A stretch of DNA of 64,000 nt from Mogibacterium diversum. GTDB taxonomy: Bacteria; Bacillota; Clostridia; Peptostreptococcales; Anaerovoracaceae. Shown here in pieces: positions 57,969 through 64,000 of the stretch. Below the pieces are notes generated by a model. The model made no database searches and was not told where the DNA came from. It saw only the letters and a program-made list of their open reading frames with translations. The stretch covers positions 1,116,001 through 1,180,000 of the forward strand of contig NZ_CP027228.1 of assembly GCF_002998925.1 (NCBI RefSeq), in the 5' to 3' direction. The position numbers and the translations under genes were made by a program. Positions within the stretch are counted from its first letter, which is position 1; each line of letters begins with the position of its first letter.

Positions 57969-58051
57969 ATAGCTTATACAGATTCCAAGTATGGTATTTG
58001 TATTGTATTTATTTGATTTTAGATCAGCATTTTGCTATAACCATAATCCTG

Positions 58052-58519
58052 CTACTTGCGAAGGCTATCCTTGATAGCCCTATCCATCTTGCGAGTAGCC
58101 TCCTTCTTGGCGATAGACTCACGTTTGTCGTAATTCTTCTTACCTCGGCAGAGACCGATCTCTACTTTGCAGTAACCTGCTTCATTTATATATACATTGA
58201 GAGGAATGAGTGTCAGACCGTCTGTCTTAATCTGGCCTGCCAGCTTGAAAATCTCCCGCTTATGCATCAGCAGCTTGCGTTCGCGAAGAGGCTCTACGTT
58301 GAAGCGGTTGCCTTGCTCATACGGTGAGATGTGCATGCCCAGGATGGTGATTTCGCCGTTATAGATGTGCGCATAGCTCTCCTTGATGCTAACGCGCCCA
58401 GCACGAACAGACTTAATCTCGGTTCCCGTGAGCGCAATACCCGCCTCGTAGGTCTCCTCGACAAAGTAATCATGCCTTGCCTTTTTATTATTAGCTACTA
58501 CCTTCCTGCTTCTTGCCAT
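58052..58519 (-). CDS. smpB: SsrA-binding protein
   Basis: The 155-residue protein has the SmpB hallmarks: NKKARHDYFVEETYEAGIAL, TGTEIKSVRAGRVSIKESYA, GEITILGMHISPYEQGNRFN, RERKLLMHKREI and the basic C-terminal tail with KGKKNYDKRESIAKKEATRK-like sequence that enters the decoding centre. It partners the tmRNA encoded 83 bases downstream. Confidence 0.96.
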   Translation of the reverse strand: MARSRKVVANNKKARHDYFVEETYEAGIALTGTEIKSVRAGRVSIKESYAHIYNGEITILGMHISPYEQGNRFNVEPLRERKLLMHKREIFKLAGQIKTDGLTLIPLNVYINEAGYCKVEIGLCRGKKNYDKRESIAKKEATRKMDRAIKDSLRK

Positions 58520-58541
58520 GCCTTCCTCTTATAGTTTTTTA

Positions 58542-59066
58542 TTATAGTTTCTTTATCTTGGTAAATGGGAACAGTCTCAAAACTGCCCGTCCCTTAATTG
58601 CATCCTTCTTGATGCAGCCAACCTCGCTATATCTGCTGTCGATGCTGACTACTCTGTTATCACCCATTACGAAATACTCGCCTTTTGGCACCTTGAAGTT
58701 ATTCACAGAACCTGTTGTATATCCGTCCTTGAGGTAACTTTCATCGTATTCCTTGTCGTTTATATATACCTTACCATCATTGATAGTTATCTTGTCGCCA
58801 GGGAGTCCAATTACACGTTTAATCAGGAGCTTATTCTTGCCATTCTCATCCTGCAGCTCAGACTTAAAGATGACGATGTCACCGCGCTTTGGCTCCTTGT
58901 CACCTGAGTAGGCCCTCCTATACATGATGATATAATCATTTGGATTAAGTGTATCCTGCATTGAGGTCTGCTTAACTATTGTCGGTCTGACGAACGATAT
59001 AACTACTGCCGTGAGTATAGCCGCACCGATGATATCCTTGATTAAACTCTTTACAAAATCACTCAT
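58542..59066 (-). CDS. lepB: Signal peptidase I
   Basis: One N-terminal membrane span (IGAAILTAVVISFVRPTIVK) precedes the catalytic serine S35 in KQTSMQDTLNP. The general base K83 is in LLIKRVIGLPGD, and the box E motif GDNRVVSIDSRYSEVGCI follows. It cleaves signal peptides on the outer face of the membrane. I chose ATG at 59066 because GGAAGG fits it; a GTG three codons earlier has the site too close. Its start overlaps the RluA-type gene by eight bases. Confidence 0.94.
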   Translation of the reverse strand: MSDFVKSLIKDIIGAAILTAVVISFVRPTIVKQTSMQDTLNPNDYIIMYRRAYSGDKEPKRGDIVIFKSELQDENGKNKLLIKRVIGLPGDKITINDGKVYINDKEYDESYLKDGYTTGSVNNFKVPKGEYFVMGDNRVVSIDSRYSEVGCIKKDAIKGRAVLRLFPFTKIKKL

Positions 59067-60069
59067 TGTTAGCACCCTTCCTTCTCGCCACTAGCTCTAG
59101 TCCGTTTATTATTCTCTCAAATTCCTCTGGCAAATCCACCTTTATCGACTGCCCTGTGAGTCTCTCCAGAGGACCTACGCCCTCCTTGAAGGTTGTCCGG
59201 CAGCTGTGTAGAAGCTGCGTGCTGAGACCGAATCTCTGCTTCAGCCTACGATTCACATCAGCAGCTCTACCTCTAGCGTACTTTACGTCCCCTATTACAG
59301 GATGTCCGACCGACGCCATATGCGCTCTAATCTGGTGAGTCCTTCCTGTCACGAGCCTGATCTCAACGAGCGTAAAATCGCCTATCTTGCGCACAGGTCT
59401 TGCGATAGTCTCTATCTCTCGACCTCTGCTGTCACCTGCATCCAGAATCTTTACGGTATTGGTGTTCTGATCCTTGATAAGCCTGCCTTTTATGTCGATT
59501 TCCTTTTCGAGATGCCCATACACGATGGTCATATAGAACTTGTCGACCTTATCCTCACGAATCATCTCACCTAGGGCTTTCAGCGAAGCGCTATTCTTGC
59601 CGAACAGCACCGCACCTGTGGTGTTTCGGTCGAGGCGATTTGCTGGGGCTGGTGTAAACACCTTCTCCCTAGGATTGTAAGCTCCCGTCTCTATAAGGTA
59701 ATCCTTAACTTGGTTAGCCAAATGATTCTTCTTCTCTCTTTGGTCCCCGTGAGTCAGTAGCCCAAACGGCTTGTCGGCAACTAAGATATCCTCATCTTCG
59801 TATACAATTTTGAAATTGCGTCGCACCTTAGGTCTATTATCATTCCTAGTTGCGGCACTCCACTCTTCAATAAGTCCATCGCTGATATACAACGTAAGAA
59901 CATCTCCCTCAGCGAGCATATAATTATTGCCCTCGCGCTTACCATTAACCTTTACATCCTTTCGAATGATCTTGTAAATGGTGCTCAGAGTTGCCTTCGG
60001 AAGGTATCTGCGCATGAATTTGTCGAGGCGTCTACCCGCGTCGTTGGAATTTATCTCAAATTGCTTCAT
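59059..60069 (-). CDS. RluA-family 23S rRNA pseudouridine synthase
   Basis: An S4 RNA-binding domain opens the protein (DAGRRLDKFMRRYLPKATLS), followed by the RluA core: PFGLLTHGDQ, PANRLDRNTTGAVLFGKN with the catalytic aspartate, and LVTGRTHQIRAHMASVGHPV. The S4 domain and length (336) fit the RluC/RluD branch. It modifies uridines of 23S rRNA; the exact site cannot be told. It overlaps lepB. Confidence 0.92.
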   Translation of the reverse strand: MKQFEINSNDAGRRLDKFMRRYLPKATLSTIYKIIRKDVKVNGKREGNNYMLAEGDVLTLYISDGLIEEWSAATRNDNRPKVRRNFKIVYEDEDILVADKPFGLLTHGDQREKKNHLANQVKDYLIETGAYNPREKVFTPAPANRLDRNTTGAVLFGKNSASLKALGEMIREDKVDKFYMTIVYGHLEKEIDIKGRLIKDQNTNTVKILDAGDSRGREIETIARPVRKIGDFTLVEIRLVTGRTHQIRAHMASVGHPVIGDVKYARGRAADVNRRLKQRFGLSTQLLHSCRTTFKEGVGPLERLTGQSIKVDLPEEFERIINGLELVARRKGANNE

Positions 60070-60153
60070 TTATATCTGCTTTCTATCTAAATCGTACCGT
60101 ATATTGTACCATGCAAACGGCTTATTAACAAGGTGTCGCACCTCTTCTATTGT

Positions 60154-60182
60154 TTGCAATCGTTAGCAAAAAAATGTATAAT
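60154..60182 (+). promoter_or_regulatory. Promoter upstream of the MltG-like gene and pncB
   Basis: TTGCAA, 17 bp and TATAAT, with the likely start about 40 bases before the small membrane protein gene. Confidence 0.65.
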
Positions 60183-60229
60183 TTTCTGTAAAGTTGCGTC
60201 TGGTGGCGCAGCATGAAGGAGAATTTAGA

Positions 60230-60649
60230 ATGAAGAATTTTAAGGATCTATTTCATAACACCAATGACATTATAATTGCACTTGTAATCGTCATGATGGC
60301 AGCAGGAGTTATAGTGTGGCGCTTCAATGTAATTATGAAATACCCACAGGTTCTTGCAAGCCAGTCAAGCCGCAAGCAGTCCGAGGAAACCCTGAACTCC
60401 GCTTCCACTCTCAAGTATGGAAGTGCGTTTAAGAACGGTGCTCTCAAGAAGGACGTGAGTGTTACTATAAACGGTGGCGGCGAGGCTGATGTATCCGATC
60501 TTATCGACAAGAATCTTTTCGCGGATTATAAGCAATTTGCTGCGGATGTGAAGGCGCAGGGACACGATGTGTCAGACATCGATGCGGGTACTTATTCATT
60601 TAAGAAAGGGGCGTCTGTCGAGTCTGTAATTTCAGACTTGGTAGGCTAA
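60230..60649 (+). CDS. Membrane protein with an MltG/YceG-like C-terminal motif
   Basis: The 139-residue protein starts MKNFKDLFHNTNDIIIALVI after AAGGAG, with one membrane span, and an outside segment. Its end DIDAGTYSFKKGASVESVIS resembles the LysM-like part of MltG/YceG lytic transglycosylases, but the catalytic domain is absent, so it is not an active MltG. It lies 18 bases before pncB. The function is unknown. Confidence 0.65.
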   Translation: MKNFKDLFHNTNDIIIALVIVMMAAGVIVWRFNVIMKYPQVLASQSSRKQSEETLNSASTLKYGSAFKNGALKKDVSVTINGGGEADVSDLIDKNLFADYKQFAADVKAQGHDVSDIDAGTYSFKKGASVESVISDLVG

Positions 60650-60667
60650 TAATATAGGAGAGAATCA

Positions 60668-62113
60668 ATGCTTGATAATTACAATCTAACGATGCTGACT
60701 GATTTCTACGAAATCACTATGGCTAACGGCTATTTCCATTCTGATGTTCGCGACTACGAGGCTTGCTTCGACATGTTCTTCCGCAGAGTTCCTGATCAGG
60801 GCGGATATGCGATTATGGCGGGACTCGAGCAGGTCATCGAGTATCTCAAGAATCTGCATTTCACAGAAGAAGATATTGAGTATCTACGTTCAAAGGGGAT
60901 TTTTAGCGAAGAGTTTCTAGACTACCTGCGCGACTTCAAATTCACTTGTGATGTATGGGCTGTTCCCGAGGGTACTCCGATATTCCCTCACGAACCGATT
61001 ATCACGGTGACTGGTCCGCTGATTCAGGCGCAGTTTGTTGAGACATTTATACTTCTAACTATCAACCATCAGAGTCTAGTTGCCACCAAGGCAAGCAGAG
61101 TCGTAAGGGCGGCTCAGGGTAGACCTGTCATGGAATTTGGTTCTAGAAGAGCACAGGGCGCATCTGGTGCTATATACGGAGCGAGAGCTGCTTATATAGG
61201 CGGCTGCGCAGGCACTGCGTGTGCGATTGCTGATAGAGACTACGGCGTGGCGGCGCTCGGAACTATGGCACATAGCTGGGTGCAGACATTTGACAGCGAA
61301 TACGAAGCATTTAAGGAATATGCGAGAATCTATCCTGACAACGCAGTTCTGCTGATAGATACATACAACGTTTTGAAGTCAGGGCTTCCTAATGCCATCA
61401 AGGTATTTAAAGAGATGAAGCCTGCCAAGATGGGCGTTAGAATCGACAGCGGCGATATCTCCTACCTCACCAAGAAGACTAGGGAGATACTCGATGCTAA
61501 CGGTCTCGAGGACTGTGCTATAGTAGTTTCCAATTCTCTTGACGAGTGGCTAATCAGAGATATCATCCTCGAGGGGGCTAAGGTTAACTCATTTGGTGTT
61601 GGTGAGCGCCTAATCACGGCTAAGTCTGAACCTGTATTTGGCGGAGTGTACAAGCTCGCTGCCATAGAGCGTAACGGCGTGATGATTCCTAAGATGAAGA
61701 TATCAGAGAACGTAGAGAAGATTACAAACCCAGGTTTCAAGAAAGTCTACAGGTTTTTCGACAACGAGACTGGCAAGGTCATGGGCGACCTCATCGCGCT
61801 CCACGATGAAGAGGCTCCAACGAGAGATGGCGTTGAGATATTTGACCCTAATGCTATCTGGAAGCGCAAGAGGCTGACAAACTTCACGGTTAAGGAGCTG
61901 ATGGTAAAGGTTTTCGACAAGGGTGAGTGCGTATACGAGTCCCCAGACCTCGAGAGCATACGTTCATATTGCATGGAGCAGATTGAGACTCTATGGAGCG
62001 AGATGCTTAGATTTGAAAATCCTCAGACATACTACGTTGACCTATCCAAGAAGCTGTGGAACATGAAGCATGAGCTACTCAGTAAATACAACGAGCTTCC
62101 TGCAGACAAGTAG
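60668..62113 (+). CDS. pncB: Nicotinate phosphoribosyltransferase
   Basis: The 481-residue sequence starts MLDNYNLTMLTDFYEITMAN and holds the NAPRTase marks MEFGSRRAQGASGAIYGARA, GTMAHSWVQTFDSEYEAFKE with the phosphorylated histidine, and VRIDSGDISYLTKKTREILD. It makes nicotinate mononucleotide for NAD salvage, using ATP hydrolysis for efficiency. AGGAG precedes the ATG. Confidence 0.95.
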   Translation: MLDNYNLTMLTDFYEITMANGYFHSDVRDYEACFDMFFRRVPDQGGYAIMAGLEQVIEYLKNLHFTEEDIEYLRSKGIFSEEFLDYLRDFKFTCDVWAVPEGTPIFPHEPIITVTGPLIQAQFVETFILLTINHQSLVATKASRVVRAAQGRPVMEFGSRRAQGASGAIYGARAAYIGGCAGTACAIADRDYGVAALGTMAHSWVQTFDSEYEAFKEYARIYPDNAVLLIDTYNVLKSGLPNAIKVFKEMKPAKMGVRIDSGDISYLTKKTREILDANGLEDCAIVVSNSLDEWLIRDIILEGAKVNSFGVGERLITAKSEPVFGGVYKLAAIERNGVMIPKMKISENVEKITNPGFKKVYRFFDNETGKVMGDLIALHDEEAPTRDGVEIFDPNAIWKRKRLTNFTVKELMVKVFDKGECVYESPDLESIRSYCMEQIETLWSEMLRFENPQTYYVDLSKKLWNMKHELLSKYNELPADK

Positions 62114-62140
62114 CTTCTAGGCTGCATAATTAAAAATTTG

Positions 62141-62184
62141 AAGAGGCTGGACCTTAGCTTAATTAGCTGGTTCAGCCTCTTTTT
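62141..62184 (+). terminator. Terminator after pncB
   Basis: AAGAGGCTG and CAGCCTCTT form the outer stem, with further pairs (GGACC/GGTT, AGCT/AGCT) inside, and TTTTT follows. Confidence 0.88.
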
Positions 62185-62277
62185 AGTTGAGTCTGTATTA
62201 ACTTTGTCATATGCATTTCTAGAGAATATTAAAAAGCATATGCTAAATCTATTACTGATTCTGAGAAGCGATATTAT

Positions 62278-63996
62278 CTAATAGATGTACTCCTCGGTTA
62301 ACTGTGATTTTCTAACCATATCACCATAGAGTTTCGAGCTCTTAATAAGCTCCTCGTGCTTTCCAGCACTAACAACTTTGCCGTTATCCATGACCACAAT
62401 CTTGTCAGCCTTCTCAATCGATTTCATCCTGTGAGATACGATTATTACAGTCTTGTTTTCGATTAATTTGTTGATGCTATTTTGAATCTCCATCTCATTT
62501 TCGACATCGAGCGACGCTGATATCTCATCGAGAAGTATTATCGGCGCATCCTTCAGAAATGCCCTCGCTATAGATATACGCTGCCTCTCCCCACCCGAGA
62601 GTTTGGATCCGTTTTCGCCAATCTGGGTTTCGTAACCATCTGGCATTTTCGCTACTATCTCATCGACATTAGCGAGCTTCGCAGCTGCAAAAACCTCTTC
62701 ATCAGTAGCATCCTTACGCCCTAGCCTGATATTCTCCATTACGCTCGTATTAAAGAGCTCTACGTTCTGAAATACGATAGATATCTTGCTGAACAGCGAT
62801 GCTGTACTTATAGATTTTATATCCTCTCCGCCGACAGTGACTTCGCCTTTATCGTAATCATATAGACGTGAGAGCAACCTAAGCACGGTAGTCTTACCGC
62901 ACCCTGAAGGACCTACTATAGCCGTAACAGCATTCTGATTTGCTGTAAAGCTAACCCCATTTATAACCTTATTATCACCATATTGAAATTCTACGTCATT
63001 AAAGCAGATGTCAAACTTCTGCACTTCCTTATCTATACCAGGCTGCACTTCCTCATCCATGAGATCTCGAATCCTGTCATAGCTATCCTCAAAGAAAAAT
63101 ATCGCTGCGATGAACTCGGAGAGTGACGCATATTGATGAGATATGGTGGTTACTGCCATGAGATATCCCACGTAGTACAGAAGGCTTACAGAACCTTTTG
63201 CATAAAGAGTTGCGCCGATTACAGCTACTAGCACTGGTCCAAGCAGTGGAACTACACGCAAAACTGTAGCACTTATTGCCATTGTAAATTCTGCGGCAGT
63301 ATGTATTTTCTCAGTGCTTTCTATCTTAGAAGTTACATCGCGTCTCACTTCATCCTGCATGGAATAGCTCTTAATTTCCTGCTGCATTTCGAATGCATCT
63401 TGGAACGCATTGGCATTGTCGAGAAGCTGCTTGTAATACACCTTGACTTTCCTGGTCTGGAAATTCTTGAATACAAACATAAGCGCTATCCCCATCCAGA
63501 TAGGCATGACCACTGCAAGCCCTAAAGCAAGATTCCCGATACACATCATGATGCTTATAATCGCAAAGAACACCACGAATCCTATAAATTCCGGCACAGC
63601 ATGGGATATAGCCATCTCTATATTGCTTACATCCATCATAATCGTCTGCGAGAGATCGGACAAGTTATGTGTCGAGAAGTACGAGAGCGGCAGCTCCTTG
63701 ATTTTCTTCGCGAGCTCGATTCGGAGATTTACGCTCTCTTCGTAAGTGACATCGTAAGTGAGCTTGTATTCCCTAGCTGTTGCAAGGTACATAAGGATAG
63801 CTATGATAACTATGATCCCGATATAGTGCGCTATTGGTTTTAGGTTGCTATTTATCATATCATTCAGAAAAATGAACACAATCATAGGTGGAAGCATAAA
63901 GGTCACATACTTGAAAAACGATGAAACCGATGCCCTCATCATGTTGTCAATCCCTTTGTCTGTAAGCGAAAAATGTCTCTGTAATTTTCGTTTCAT
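62278..63996 (-). CDS. ABC exporter, fused permease and ATPase
   Basis: Six membrane spans in the first 310 residues (starting near YVTFMLPPMIVFIFLNDMIN) precede a cytoplasmic ATPase with Walker A VGPSGCGKTTVLRLL, signature LSGGERQRISIARAFLKDA, Walker B PIILLDEISASLDVENEME and the H-loop VIIVSHRM. This is a half-transporter that works as a dimer, probably with a partner gene beyond the right edge. The IKELPLSYFSTHNLSDLSQT element is common in IrtB-like or peptide/siderophore exporters; the substrate is unknown. The start is only five bases from the window edge, so an earlier start cannot be excluded. Confidence 0.85.
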   Translation of the reverse strand: MKRKLQRHFSLTDKGIDNMMRASVSSFFKYVTFMLPPMIVFIFLNDMINSNLKPIAHYIGIIVIIAILMYLATAREYKLTYDVTYEESVNLRIELAKKIKELPLSYFSTHNLSDLSQTIMMDVSNIEMAISHAVPEFIGFVVFFAIISIMMCIGNLALGLAVVMPIWMGIALMFVFKNFQTRKVKVYYKQLLDNANAFQDAFEMQQEIKSYSMQDEVRRDVTSKIESTEKIHTAAEFTMAISATVLRVVPLLGPVLVAVIGATLYAKGSVSLLYYVGYLMAVTTISHQYASLSEFIAAIFFFEDSYDRIRDLMDEEVQPGIDKEVQKFDICFNDVEFQYGDNKVINGVSFTANQNAVTAIVGPSGCGKTTVLRLLSRLYDYDKGEVTVGGEDIKSISTASLFSKISIVFQNVELFNTSVMENIRLGRKDATDEEVFAAAKLANVDEIVAKMPDGYETQIGENGSKLSGGERQRISIARAFLKDAPIILLDEISASLDVENEMEIQNSINKLIENKTVIIVSHRMKSIEKADKIVVMDNGKVVSAGKHEELIKSSKLYGDMVRKSQLTEEYIY

Positions 63997-64000
63997 TATG

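Noticed and set aside
60230..60649. Call as an active MltG lytic transglycosylase
   Set aside because: Only a C-terminal motif resembles the family; the catalytic domain is missing and the protein is 139 residues long.

Overview
The window looks like the chromosome of a low-GC, anaerobic Bacillota, most likely class Clostridia. The signs are strong Shine-Dalgarno sequences throughout, an FMN-riboswitch-controlled rib operon, an ssrA-smpB pair, a LexA-type SOS box of the Gram-positive form, and LXG/Rhs-type toxin genes. I cannot fix the genus from sequence alone.

Region 1 (about 1-15,700) is the early half of an integrated temperate phage, visibly more AT-rich than the rest. Reading leftward from the lysogeny switch near 13.2-13.4 kb, a closely packed minus-strand operon carries small DNA-binding proteins, a pentapeptide-repeat protein, a DNA methyltransferase, an SNF2-type helicase, a VRR-NUC nuclease, a Cas4/RecB-like nuclease fused to a RecA-like ATPase, a DUF669 protein, a family B DNA polymerase, a D5-type primase-helicase and a MazG-like hydrolase. 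A DUF1492 (ArpU-like) regulator, an intrinsic terminator and the start of the small terminase follow at the left edge; structural genes must lie further left. The CI/LexA-like repressor and the tyrosine integrase are on the plus strand at the right. A perfect 286-bp inverted repeat (704-989 and 14127-14412), carrying 11-bp iterons and an AT-rich core, brackets the early module. It is the most striking non-coding structure here.

Region 2 (15.7-36.4 kb) is ordinary host chromosome. It holds a LysR regulator divergent from a branched-chain amino acid carrier (brnQ); small membrane proteins with a DUF4230 gene that appears frameshifted; a MerR regulator with a classical 19-bp-spacer promoter; thrH; a HAD phosphatase; and the ribD-ribE-ribBA-ribH operon with its FMN riboswitch and promoter. 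Next come a 3-hydroxyacyl-CoA dehydrogenase-like gene, a Y-family polymerase plus YolD-like gene under a LexA-type promoter, a znuACB-like zinc uptake operon, and a malolactic enzyme with its permease.

Region 3 (36.4-47.5 kb) contains a polymorphic toxin locus. Two small helical proteins precede a 1731-residue protein with an LXG/WXG-like N-terminus, DUF6531, many RHS/YD repeats and a C-terminal DUF4474-like domain. Six tandem paralogous DUF5104-like lipoproteins follow and are good candidates for an amplified immunity array.

Region 4 (47.5-64 kb) is mostly housekeeping: a YhbY-type RNA-binding protein, an HD hydrolase, an EamA transporter, an ankyrin protein, an M18 aminopeptidase, a Fic protein, LtrA, tmRNA and SmpB, signal peptidase I, an RluA-type pseudouridine synthase, nicotinate phosphoribosyltransferase and an ABC exporter. 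It also holds a segmental duplication (about 54.53-55.06 kb and 56.92-57.45 kb) whose second copy encodes a truncated membrane protein.

All calls come from reading the sequence and from recalled family motifs; no database search was run.
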